From contig NZ_JOEI01000007.1 of the NCBI RefSeq assembly GCF_000718095.1, positions 1 through 64,000 on the forward strand: 64,000 bases of DNA, read 5' to 3'. Both the position numbers and the translations under genes were made by a program. The notes beneath the pieces are model-generated. The model had not been told where the DNA came from and ran no database searches. It was given only the letters and a program-made list of their open reading frames with translations. Every line of letters starts with the position of its first letter. Positions within the stretch are counted from its first letter, which is position 1. Of the stretch, positions 9,062 to 18,100 are shown piece after piece. Source of the DNA: Streptomyces scopuliridis RB72. GTDB lineage: Bacteria; Actinomycetota; Actinomycetes; Streptomycetales; Streptomycetaceae.

Positions 9062-10426
9062 CTACGTGCGGATCAGCGCCAGCGCCTCGTCCCTGACCCG
9101 CTCCATCGTCGCCGCGTCGCGCGCCTCGACGTTCAGGCGCAGCAGCGGCTCCGTGTTGGAGGGACGGAGGTTGAACCACCAGTCCGCGCCCGTCACCGTC
9201 AGCCCGTCCAGTTCGTCGAACGTGACGTCGTCGCGGGAGGCGAAGGACGCGCGTACCGCCGCCGTGCGGGCCGCCTGGTCGTCGACCGTGGAGTTGATCT
9301 CGCCGGAGCCCGCGTAGCGGTCGTACGAGGCGACCAGCTCGGACAGCGGTCCCCGCTGGCCGCCGAGCGCCGCCAGCACATGGAGCGCGGCGAGCATGCC
9401 GGTGTCGGCGTTCCAGAAGTCGCGGAAGTAGTAGTGCGCGGAGTGCTCGCCGCCGAAGACCGCTCCCGTACGGGCCATCTCCTGCTTGATGAAGGAGTGT
9501 CCGACGCGGGTGCGTACGGGCGTGCCGCCGTGTTCCCTGACGACCTGGGGGACCGACCAGGAGGTGATCAGGTTGTGGATGATCGTGCCGCCGGGGTACT
9601 TGGCCAGCTCGCGCGCCGCGACCAGGGCGGTGATCGCCGACGGGGAGACGCCCTGGCCCCGCTCGTCGACGACGAAGCAGCGGTCGGCGTCGCCGTCGAA
9701 GGCGAGTCCCAGGTCGGCGCCCTCGGCCAGGACGCGGGCCTGGAGGTCCACGATGTTCTTCGGGTCGAGCGGGTTGGCCTCGTGGTTCGGGAACGTACCG
9801 TCCAGCTCGAAGTACATCGGCACCACGTCGAGCGGCAGATCCGCGAAGACCGTCGGGACGGTGTGCCCGCCCATCCCGTTGCCCGCGTCCACGACGACCT
9901 TCAGCGGGCGGATCGCCGAAACGTCGACCAGGGACAGCAGATACGCGGCGTAGTCCGTGAGCGTGTCCCGCTGCCCGAGGTGTCCGGGCTTGGTCACCGA
10001 GGCGGGTGCGCCGTCGGTCAGCCAGCCCTCGGCCAGCGCGCGGATCTCCGCCAGCCCGGTGTCCTGGCCGACCGGCGCCGCGCCGGCCCGGCACATCTTG
10101 ATGCCGTTGTACTGGGCCGGGTTGTGCGACGCGGTGAACATGGCGCCGGGCATGTCCATGTCGCCCGACGCGAAGTACAGCTGGTCGGTGGAGCACAGTC
10201 CGATGATCGTGGCGTCGGCTCCGCGCGAGACGGCGCCCCGGGCGAAGCTCGACGCCAGACCGGGCGAGGAGGGCCGCATGTCATGGCCGATCACGATCGC
10301 TCCGGCGCCGGTGACCTCGACGAAGGCGGCGCCGAAGAGCTCCGCGAGCCGGTCGTCCAGTTGATCGGGGTACACCCCTCGCACGTCGTACGCCTTCACG
10401 ATCTGCGACAAATCGGCCACGGCCAA
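9062..10426 (-). CDS. manB: Phosphomannomutase/phosphoglucomutase
   Basis: A 454-residue cytosolic alpha-D-phosphohexomutase converting mannose-6-phosphate to mannose-1-phosphate. The catalytic phosphoserine is Ser100 in TASHNP (residues 98-103). The magnesium loop is DGDADR (244-249). The sugar-specificity loop is GGEHSAHYYF, and the phosphate-binding end is RPSNTEPLLRLNVEA. The N-terminus ADLSQIVKAYDVRGVYP is typical. With manA and a mannose-1-phosphate nucleotidyltransferase it makes the GDP-mannose used for polyprenyl-phosphate-mannose and protein O-mannosylation; in S. coelicolor such genes affect phage phiC31 sensitivity. Confidence 0.95.
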   Translation of the reverse strand: MAVADLSQIVKAYDVRGVYPDQLDDRLAELFGAAFVEVTGAGAIVIGHDMRPSSPGLASSFARGAVSRGADATIIGLCSTDQLYFASGDMDMPGAMFTASHNPAQYNGIKMCRAGAAPVGQDTGLAEIRALAEGWLTDGAPASVTKPGHLGQRDTLTDYAAYLLSLVDVSAIRPLKVVVDAGNGMGGHTVPTVFADLPLDVVPMYFELDGTFPNHEANPLDPKNIVDLQARVLAEGADLGLAFDGDADRCFVVDERGQGVSPSAITALVAARELAKYPGGTIIHNLITSWSVPQVVREHGGTPVRTRVGHSFIKQEMARTGAVFGGEHSAHYYFRDFWNADTGMLAALHVLAALGGQRGPLSELVASYDRYAGSGEINSTVDDQAARTAAVRASFASRDDVTFDELDGLTVTGADWWFNLRPSNTEPLLRLNVEARDAATMERVRDEALALIRT

Positions 10427-10575
10427 CGCCTCCAGAAGTTCCTGTCACCGCGATCTGCTCACCGCGGTCTGCTCACCACGGTCTGCGCGGTCTGCTGCGA
10501 TCCGCTGCGGTCGGCTTCAAACTACCCGCCGGCCGCCTCTCGACGGTCCGGCGGACAGCCGTAAGTCCCTAAACC

Positions 10576-12192
10576 TCAGGGAAGCATCCACCCCAGCACG
10601 GCGGTGCTCTGCCCCAGCACGATCAGGCACATCACCAGCAACAGGGCCAGGCTCCAGGGCAGTACCTTGCGCAGCAGATCCCCTTCCTTGCCCGCGAGTC
10701 CGACCGCCGCGCACGCGATCGTCAGGTTCTGCGGCGAGATCATCTTGCCGAGCACTCCCCCGGAGCTGTTCGCCGCGGCCAGCAGCTCGGGCGACAGGCC
10801 GGACTGGGCCGCCGCCGTCACCTGGAGCGCGCCGAACAGCGCGTTGGCCGAGGTGTCCGAGCCCGAGACCGCGACGCCGAACCACCCCAGGATCGGTGAG
10901 AGGAACGCGAGTCCCGCGCCCGCCGCGGCGACGAAGTGGCCGATGGTGCCTGCCTGTCCGGACAGATTCATGACGTACGCGAGGGCCAGTACGGAGGTGA
11001 CGGTGAGGATCGCGTACCGCAGTTCGTACACGGTCGCCGCCCACTCCCGCGCCGCGTCCCCCGCGCGTACGCCGAGGACGACGACCGTGAAGAGACCGGC
11101 GAGCAGCACGAGCGTGCCGCCGGTCGCGACGAGGGGCAGGGAGAAGACATTGGCGCCGACGCGGTTCCCGTCCGGGTCCGCGGCGTCGAGGAACGGCCAG
11201 TCGAACACCCTCGTGGCCCTGGCCAGCGTCTCCTTGACCGGCGGGATCTGGGCGATGGAGAAGATCACCACGATCAGTGCGTACGGGGCGTAGGCGCGCA
11301 GCACTTCGGGGCGCGGGTCCTCGCGGTCCAGGTCCTCGCTCCGTACGCCCGTGAGCACCGCGGCGCGCACCGGCTCCGCCGCGGGCCTACGGGCCGACGG
11401 TACGGCCACCAGCGCCGCCGCTCCGGCCAGCGCGGCGCCGATGTCGGCGAGTTGGGCGGAGACGTAGTTGGCGGCGAGGAACTGCGCGGCGGCGAAGGCG
11501 ACTCCGCAGGCCAGCGCGGGCGCCCAGGTCTCGCGCAGCCCCCGCCGGCCGTCGACGAGCCAGACCAGCACGAGCGGTACGACGAGCGCGAGCAGTGGGG
11601 TCTGCCGGCCGACGACCGACGCGACGGTGTCCAGCGGCAGATCGGTGACCTGCGCGAGCGTCACCACGGGGGTGCCCATCGCGCCGAACGCCACGGGCGC
11701 GGTGTTGGCGACGAGCGAGACGACGGCGGCCTTGACCGGGGAGAAGCCGAGCGCCACCAGCATCACCGAGCAGATGGCCACCGGCGCCCCGAAGCCCGCG
11801 AGCGCTTCGAGCAGCGCGCCGAAACAGAAGGCGATGACGAGTGCCTGGATACGGGGGTCGTCGGAGAGCCGTCCGAACGAGCGCCGCAGGATGTCGAAAT
11901 GCTGGGTACGGACCGTCATCCGGTACACCCAGAGGGCGTTGACGACGATCCACATGATCGGGAAGAGCCCGAAGAGCGCTCCCTGGGCGCCGGCCGAGAG
12001 GGTCTGGCCGAGGGGCATACCGAAGACGAGCCAGCCGACCAGCACGGCGACGGCGAGACCGATGACCCCCGCGCGGTGGGCTTTCATACGGAGGGCACCG
12101 AGCAGGATCAGTACGGTGGCCAGCGGGAGGGCGGCGACGAGGGCGGAGAGGGCGAGCGAGTCGGCGACGGGTTCCAGTTGCTGTACGTACAC
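10576..12192 (-). CDS. lldP: L-lactate permease
   Basis: A 538-residue LctP/LldP-family inner-membrane lactate:proton symporter with about 12-14 hydrophobic helices. Family segments include FGALLEALAGFGAPVAICSVML, GAMGTPVVTLAQVTDLPLD, GWFGVAVSGSDTSANALFGALQ and NSSGGVLGKMISPQNLTIA near the end. The GTG start at 12192 is preceded by GGAGGA with a 6-base spacing, so the longer frame to ATG 12258 is not needed. Upstream at 12281-12295 is a perfect dyad that could bind a GntR-type regulator. No lactate dehydrogenase gene is adjacent. Confidence 0.92.
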   Translation of the reverse strand: MYVQQLEPVADSLALSALVAALPLATVLILLGALRMKAHRAGVIGLAVAVLVGWLVFGMPLGQTLSAGAQGALFGLFPIMWIVVNALWVYRMTVRTQHFDILRRSFGRLSDDPRIQALVIAFCFGALLEALAGFGAPVAICSVMLVALGFSPVKAAVVSLVANTAPVAFGAMGTPVVTLAQVTDLPLDTVASVVGRQTPLLALVVPLVLVWLVDGRRGLRETWAPALACGVAFAAAQFLAANYVSAQLADIGAALAGAAALVAVPSARRPAAEPVRAAVLTGVRSEDLDREDPRPEVLRAYAPYALIVVIFSIAQIPPVKETLARATRVFDWPFLDAADPDGNRVGANVFSLPLVATGGTLVLLAGLFTVVVLGVRAGDAAREWAATVYELRYAILTVTSVLALAYVMNLSGQAGTIGHFVAAAGAGLAFLSPILGWFGVAVSGSDTSANALFGALQVTAAAQSGLSPELLAAANSSGGVLGKMISPQNLTIACAAVGLAGKEGDLLRKVLPWSLALLLVMCLIVLGQSTAVLGWMLP

Positions 12193-12280
12193 GACAGTCC
12201 TCCGGATTCCGCGATACGGAAAGCGATCTCTCACGGGTGGAGGAATGGTCGTGTCCACGCCAAGGCGAGGTCAATGGCCC

Positions 12281-12295
12281 GTACAGGATCTGTAC
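12281..12295. promoter_or_regulatory. Perfect dyad upstream of the lactate permease
   Basis: GTACAG-GAT-CTGTAC is a perfect 6-bp inverted repeat with a 3-base centre, 89 bases before the lldP start. A GGTCAATGGCC direct repeat flanks it (near 12269 and 12329). The size and placement fit an operator for a GntR-type regulator of lactate uptake, but no regulator gene is nearby and none is shown to bind. Confidence 0.4.
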
Positions 12296-12400
12296 CGGAA
12301 AGCCGGAAAGTGCGCCGATCAAAGGCCGGTCAATGGCCGGTGAACGAAGGGTGCCGACGAAGCGGAGAAGAGCGTTGCTCAGGGCTCAGCCGCTCAGGGC

Positions 12401-12778
12401 TCAGGGCTCAGGGGAGCGCAGCACTCGCAGATGCCCCCGGCGCCCGCCCTCCGTCGGATCCACCCCGCGTGCGCCGTTGCCACCGCCCCCGGCCGCGCGC
12501 TCCTGCGGGCGTGCGGCTTCACGTACGGCGTTGGCGAGCGCCTCCAGATCGTCACCGCTCGGGCGCGCCGGAGCCGAGCCGTCCGTCAGGCGGACGACCT
12601 CCCAGCCGCGCGGAGCCGTCAGCCGCTCGCTGTGTTCCGCACACAGGTCGTAGCAATGAGGCTCGGCGTAGGTGGCGAGCGGGCCGAGGACCGCGGTCGA
12701 GTCGGCATAGACGTACGTCAGTGTCGCGACAGCAGGGCGGCCGCACGCGGTGCGCGAACAGCGACGTACAGGGCTCAC
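12401..12778 (-). CDS. DUF3499-family small zinc-binding protein
   Basis: A 125-residue protein opening SPVRRCSRTACGRPAVATLTYVYADS, with CSRTAC and later PHCYDLCAEHSERL giving four Cys and two His suited to one zinc site. It continues APRGWEVVRL and ends in a Gly/Arg-rich tail. The family is conserved in actinobacteria next to the metallopeptidase gene, here divergent at 13101; function is unknown. I chose GTG 12778 because similarity begins there; its ribosome site is poor. An ATG at 12925 would add 49 residues with no family support. Confidence 0.82.
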   Translation of the reverse strand: MSPVRRCSRTACGRPAVATLTYVYADSTAVLGPLATYAEPHCYDLCAEHSERLTAPRGWEVVRLTDGSAPARPSGDDLEALANAVREAARPQERAAGGGGNGARGVDPTEGGRRGHLRVLRSPEP

Positions 12779-13085
12779 GATGTTGGACGGTACCGCACTC
12801 TTGAGCGGGCCGCGACGACTCCCCACCAGGTCACTCGCCCGTGTCGCGGCGCGATATCCCGCCCAACTTGGCCGGAAGTAACTGCCCTGACCTGCATGGA
12901 AAGAAGAGTGACCGAGCGACGACACTCCGTTACCCGGTCACGACTTGGGGCAAAAGCCGTCAATGACGGCGAGAGCGGTGATCGTGGGGACGCCTGGAAT
13001 CGAGCCCAAGCTTGGCCTGAATGCTCAATATGCGACATGCCGCACGAGGGGGCGGCAGCCGCGATATCCGCGGGGCGGGGAGGGC

Positions 13086-13098
13086 TACCCTGCGTCAG
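13086..13098 (+). promoter_or_regulatory. TACCCT -10 of a probable leaderless gene
   Basis: TACCCT at 13086-13091 ends 7 bases before the GTG at 13098, which precedes the annotated ATG in frame. At this spacing the transcript would begin at the start codon. No good ribosome site lies at the usual distance, so a leaderless transcript is likely. Confidence 0.5.
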
Positions 13099-13100
13099 TG

Positions 13101-13529
13101 ATGGACAGTCCTGTACCGCCCCGCCCGACCGAACCACGGCCGCGCCGCCGCGACCGTCACGGCCGCGGTATGCGTGGGCCCGTCGCCCCGCCCCAGGTGC
13201 CGCTCTCGACCAGCCGCTCCGAGTCCTTCCGCGATCTCGTGCGGGACTCCGTGGACCGGCTGGAGCGGCGCTGGCCCCAGCTGGCCGAGGTGGATTTCGT
13301 GGTCATGGAGGTGCCGACCCCGCAGGACGACACCGTGCCGCTCGGCAGCTCGGTCCCGGCCGGCAAGGACCACCCGGCGCGAATCCTGGTCTACCGGCGG
13401 CCCGTGGAGATCCGTACCAAGAACCGCGACGACCGCGCGCTGCTGGTGCACGAGGTCGTGGTCGAGCAGGTCGCGGAACTGCTGGGGCTGGCGCCCGAGT
13501 CCGTCGATCCCCGGTACGGGCAGGAATGA
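13101..13529 (+). CDS. Zincin-like metallopeptidase family protein
   Basis: A 142-residue small protein. A basic Arg-rich N-terminus (PRPRRRDRHGRGMRGP) precedes a compact domain with SFRDLVRDSVDRLERRWPQL, a strand VDFVVMEVP, and a C-terminal helix DRALLVHEVVVEQVAELLGL. Members of this family carry HExxH-like helices; here the sequence reads HEVVVEQVA without the second His, so catalytic activity is doubtful. It is divergent from DUF3499, the usual actinobacterial pairing. If the transcript is leaderless the true start is GTG 13098, one codon upstream of this ATG. Confidence 0.82.
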   Translation: MDSPVPPRPTEPRPRRRDRHGRGMRGPVAPPQVPLSTSRSESFRDLVRDSVDRLERRWPQLAEVDFVVMEVPTPQDDTVPLGSSVPAGKDHPARILVYRRPVEIRTKNRDDRALLVHEVVVEQVAELLGLAPESVDPRYGQE

Positions 13530-13551
13530 GAGCGGACAGCCCCGACGCAAC

Positions 13552-13593
13552 CTAGTGCCGCGACGGGGCAAACATTGCCGGTCGCGGCACTAG
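13552..13593. terminator. CTAG-bounded convergent hairpin
   Basis: CTAGTGCCGCGAC (13552-13564) pairs perfectly with GTCGCGGCACTAG (13581-13593) around a 16-base loop that holds a smaller GGCAA/TTGCC pairing. It separates the metallopeptidase from the convergent DUF5719 gene and can act in both directions. The CTAG at both ends resembles the palindrome family described in the findings. Confidence 0.75.
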
Positions 13594-13596
13594 CTG

Positions 13597-15156
13597 CTAG
13601 CTGCCGTCGTCCAGGATCGACAGGTCCTCCTTGGCCTTCGGTACGGACACGGTCCCCCGGTCGTCCGGCAGCGTCTGGACCGTGAACATCGGAACCCCGT
13701 CCTCCGGCAGCGCCAGCGTGCGCGCCGCGTGGACCGGACCGCCGCCCGGCTCCGGCTCGACCGTCAGCGCGTACGAGCCCTTCAGCCCGGCCGGCACCGG
13801 CGGGGTGACCGCCAGGGTCGTACCGCCCTTGACCGTGTACGTCTTCTCGGCCGGCTCGCCGCCCCCGGTCCCCGCCGAGGCCGTGACCTTGACCTTCGCG
13901 GTCGCGCCCGGCGCGGTCAGGGAGAGCGTCGAGCCCTTGGCACGGTTGTCGGCGACGGTCGACCGCGACGCGATCGGCGCGGTCGCCGGGATGAACGCGA
14001 TCTCCCGCTTGTCGCCCTTGCCGCGCACCACGCGCAGCGCCGCGACCACCGGGGCCGCGCGCCCGCCCTCGGCCGGGGTGAGGATCAGCGAACCCGCCTG
14101 GCCCTTGGTGATGTCCGCCAGTTCGAGGGTCGCCGTCATCTGCGACTTGATGTGCAGGCTCTCGCTGCCCGCCGGGGTGATCGTGCCGTCGGCGCCCGCC
14201 AGTTGCACCTTCAGGTCGGCGTCGTCGGAACCCGTCGCGAACGCCACGAGCCGCACGTCGGTCGCGTCCGCCGGGATTCCGGGGAGCACCAGCCGCGACG
14301 CCGGGTCCGCCGCGGCGGCCAGCCAGTCGCTGCCCCCCGCGCTGTCCGCCACGCGCACCGCCGCGCCGACCCGGCCGGAGCGGGTGGTGACATGGACGGT
14401 CACATCGGCCGCGGCCTCGGTGGTGAGCGTGGAGAGCAGCACCGGCACGCTGGCCCTGGCGGGCACCGGAATGCCCTCGCCCACCTCCGACTTGACCGCG
14501 CCGTCCTTGCCGTACAGCTCGATGTCGGCGACGGCGGCGGTGTCGTCGGGGTTGGTGAGATGGACGTAGTCCTGGCGCGACCTCTCGGTGCTCGCGCCGG
14601 GGAACCAGAAGTCCGTGTCCGGGGCCGTGCAGGTCAGACCGAGCACGCCGCGCGCGTCGCCGACGCTGACCATGGTGGTCTGCTGGGTGGTCCAGCCGGG
14701 CGCGAACCGGCCGGTGGCGGTGCCGACGAGAGCGGGTGCCTCGGCGCCGCTCGCCTCGACGGAGACGGGCTTGCCGGGCTCCTTCAGGCTGACGAACGGC
14801 TTGTCCTTCGCCGGGTCCTTCTTCGCGCCCGCCACGTCCCCCCCGTCCTTCGCCTTGTCGTCGGAGGCGCCCGCGTCGGCGGGATCGACCAACGTGACGA
14901 CGGACTCCATCAGTTCGGCCGAGCCCGCCGTCCCGGCGTCGGCCGTGCCCGCCGGTGTGATGGAGGTGTACGTCGTCTCCGCGACGTCCGAGACACTCGG
15001 CGCCGGGCAGAGCTGGCTGGTGCGCTCCACGGGCAGCTTGGCCGGGGTCTGGGCGGCCGCCGTGCCCCCCGTGTCGGGCGCGGTCAGGGCGGCGAAGCCG
15101 GTGACGGCGGCGAGGGCGGTGGCGACCGCGATGAGGGAGAGAGTCGTACGGTTCAC
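13597..15156 (-). CDS. DUF5719-family secreted protein
   Basis: A 519-residue exported protein. An N-terminal signal or anchor (TTLSLIAVATALAAVTGFAALTA, residues 3-25) precedes an extracellular part of repeated beta-sandwich segments such as YVHLTNPDDTAAVADIELYGKDG and PGIPADATDVRLVAFATGSDDAD. Two Cys (LCPAPS and GLTCTAP) may form a disulfide. Function is unknown. The gene overlaps the upstream glycosyltransferase by 4 bases (ATGA), so translation is probably coupled and the two products may act together at the cell surface. Confidence 0.85.
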   Translation of the reverse strand: MNRTTLSLIAVATALAAVTGFAALTAPDTGGTAAAQTPAKLPVERTSQLCPAPSVSDVAETTYTSITPAGTADAGTAGSAELMESVVTLVDPADAGASDDKAKDGGDVAGAKKDPAKDKPFVSLKEPGKPVSVEASGAEAPALVGTATGRFAPGWTTQQTTMVSVGDARGVLGLTCTAPDTDFWFPGASTERSRQDYVHLTNPDDTAAVADIELYGKDGAVKSEVGEGIPVPARASVPVLLSTLTTEAAADVTVHVTTRSGRVGAAVRVADSAGGSDWLAAAADPASRLVLPGIPADATDVRLVAFATGSDDADLKVQLAGADGTITPAGSESLHIKSQMTATLELADITKGQAGSLILTPAEGGRAAPVVAALRVVRGKGDKREIAFIPATAPIASRSTVADNRAKGSTLSLTAPGATAKVKVTASAGTGGGEPAEKTYTVKGGTTLAVTPPVPAGLKGSYALTVEPEPGGGPVHAARTLALPEDGVPMFTVQTLPDDRGTVSVPKAKEDLSILDDGS

Positions 15157-18100
15157 TGGTTACTGCTCCCGTCGGGGCGCTGGCGCTGTTCGTTCTCCGT
15201 GCCGTCGGCGTAGGGCTGCTGGGGCCGCGGTGGTTCCTGAGGCTGCTGAGCTTGCTGTGGCTGCTGAGCCTGCTGGCCGTAGCCGTACGGGTCGTACTGC
15301 GACGGGTCGTACTGCCCTTCCTGGTACTGGCCTTCGCCTTGGTACTGGCCTTCGCCTTGGTACTGGCCTTCGCCTTGGTACTGGCCGGCGGGGTACTGGC
15401 CCTCCTGGTACGGATCCGCCGGGTACTGCTGGTACGACTGCTGCTGATACGGCTGCTGGTACTGGCCCTCGCCGTACTGTTCGCCGTACTGCCGCTCGTT
15501 CGGGTACTGAGCTTGCGTGTAGTCCGCGCCCGCGTACGTGTTGGCGTCCCACTCGCCGTACGGGGGCTGCTGGGGCACCGCCCCGTACGCCGACTGCTGC
15601 TCACCCTCGCCGACTTGGCCCTGTCCGCCTCCGTACGGCTCCTCAACAGGCTTGGCAGGCGCGGCGGGAGGAGAGGCCGGAGGGGCGGCGGGCGTCGGCG
15701 GAACGGCCGGCTGCTGCGCGGTCGCGTACTCCCCCGTCACGTCCGTCTCCCCCGTCTCTCCCGTCTCCAGTCCCTCGGCCTCCGCCGCCGCACGCAGCCT
15801 GCGTGCGCGCCGGCCCTCGCCCGCCACCGGCTGCGCCGGGATCTCGATGTCCTCGTCGGGCAGGTCGTCGTCGATCTCCCGGCGGCGCCCCGGCAGGGCG
15901 AGCACCAACAGGACGACGGCGAGCGCGCCCTGTGCCCAGATCCACGCGGTGTGCGTGATCGGGTCCTCGTACGTGAGGTCGAGACGGCCGCCCTCGGCGG
16001 GCAGTTCGAAGCCCTGGGCCCAGCCGTCGACGGTCTTCTTCGTCAGCACCTTGCCGTCGAGCGTGGCCTGCCAGCCCTCGGCGGCCCGGTCCGCGATCCG
16101 CAGCACCCGCCCGGAGGCGCCCGCCGGGATCTTCGTGTGCGCCTCGACCGGCGCGGACGCGACGGCCAGTGGCTCGCCCTCGCCCTTGCCGTCGACGATC
16201 GTGGCCCGCGAGATCTGCCGGTCGACGCGCCACAGGGCGCTGCCGTCGAGCTGGCTCAGCCGGGTCAGCCCCGGGGTGGCGTCCAGGACCCGGCTGGTCT
16301 GGCGCGGCACGCCGTCCCGTACGAGTACGTAGCGGATCGCGAAGCCGCTGAGCTGGTCGGTCTGGTCGGCGCCGGAGCCCGCGACCAGGTTGGCGACGAC
16401 CTTGTCGAGCCGCGGATCGCCACCGCCCGAAGCGGTCAGTTCGGCGTCTCCGAGCCGGCCGCCCGAGCCGCGCACCAGTGAGTACGAGACCTCGGCCGCC
16501 GACGTACCGCCGAGGACGAGCGTGCGCGGCTGGTCGCGGGTGATGCTCTCCTCCGCGACGAACGCGGGGACCTGCACCGGGTCGCGGCGCTCCAGCGGTC
16601 CGGCCGCGCCGCTGATCATCCAGCCGAAGGCGGCCAGCAGCGGCGCGAGACCCGCCGCGACGGCGATGAGTACGGCGACGGGCTGGCGCCAGCCGAAGCT
16701 CTCCGCGGCGACGCGCTCCCGGGCCCCGTCCGCGCCGAGCACGGCCGCCGCGATCAGCGCGAGTCCGTAGAGCAGGGTGGCGGGTCCGGCCCAGCCGGAG
16801 TTGTTGGTGAGTACGGCGAAGACCAGCGCGAGGATCGCGACGGCCCAGGCCGAGCGGATCGCGAACTGCCGTTCGCCGCGCAGCAGCGCCGCCAGCGCGG
16901 CGAACACGATCCCGAGGAGCAGGATGCCGCCGGCCGCCTTGGGCCCGCCGGGGCTGATGCCGAGCAGATCGAGCGCGGACGCCGTGCCCGTACCGAACTC
17001 CAGCCCGGCCTCCCGCAGGAAGGCGGACGGCGAGGTGAGCAGCGAGAGCGACCAGGGCGCCAGCAGCAGCAGGGGGGTGCCGAGACCGGCGAGGACGCGC
17101 GGTCCGTACGCGGCGAGGTCGTCGCGGCGCAGCGCCAGGACACCGAGGCCGAGCAGCAGCGCCACCGGCCATACGACCGGGGTGAAGGCCATCGCGAACG
17201 TCAGCAGGAAGGCGTACGCCCAGGTGGCGCGCCAGCTGCCGCGGCTCTCCCCGCTCGCGACGCCGCCCGCCCCGCCGCGCATCCCGTACGCGGCGACGGC
17301 GGTACGGGCGATCAGCGGCAGCAGGACGGCGAGGACGGCCGTACCGAGTCGTCCGGTGGCCAGCGCGCCGGTCGCGGCGGGCAGGAAGGCGTACGCGATG
17401 CTCGCCCAGGCCCGCAGCAGCCGCGATTCGACCAGCGGCCGTGAGGCGAAGTAGGCGGTGACTCCCGCCAGCGGGACCGAGCAGACGAGAAGAAGGGTCA
17501 GCGCGAAGCCGGTGGAGCCGAGGAACAGCGCGGAGAGCGCGGCGAGCACGGCGAGATAGGGGGGCGCGGTCTCGGTGACGCCCGTACCGACGGGATGCCA
17601 GCCGTCGGCGTAGCGCGACCAGAGGTCGGAGACATCGGCGGGCGCGGGCAGCAGTGCGCCGCCGGCCAGCGCGCCGCCGCCGAAGAGTCCGCGGCAGGCG
17701 ATGAGCGAGACGAGCAGCAGGATCCCGAAGAGGACGGGGCCGGGCTTGTGCGCGAGCTTCTTCAGCCGGGCGAACTGCTCGATCTCCATGAAGTCGGCGT
17801 CGTCACCGCCGGGCCCCGACTCGACGGCGCCGTGCCGTGAGCCGCCCGCGTCGGCGTCCGAGTCGCCGCCGAGGCTGCCGGCGATCTGCTCGACCGTGGC
17901 CCGGACGGTGGCGCCGGGCGGCGGGAAGAGCGGACGCAGCTCGGCCGCCTCGACGACGCCCTTGCCGCGCTGCCGCCGGGCGCTGACGATCCTGCCCGGC
18001 CGCAGCAGGGTGCCGGAGAGCCCCATCACTTCGTCGACGGCCTGTCCCGGCGCCTTGCCGACGAGATAGGCGAGCGTGCGCAGCAGGGTGCCGACGACAA

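Noticed and set aside
13101..13529. Active zinc peptidase
   Set aside because: The helix reads HEVVVEQVA and lacks the second His of HExxH, so I kept the family name only and did not claim catalysis.
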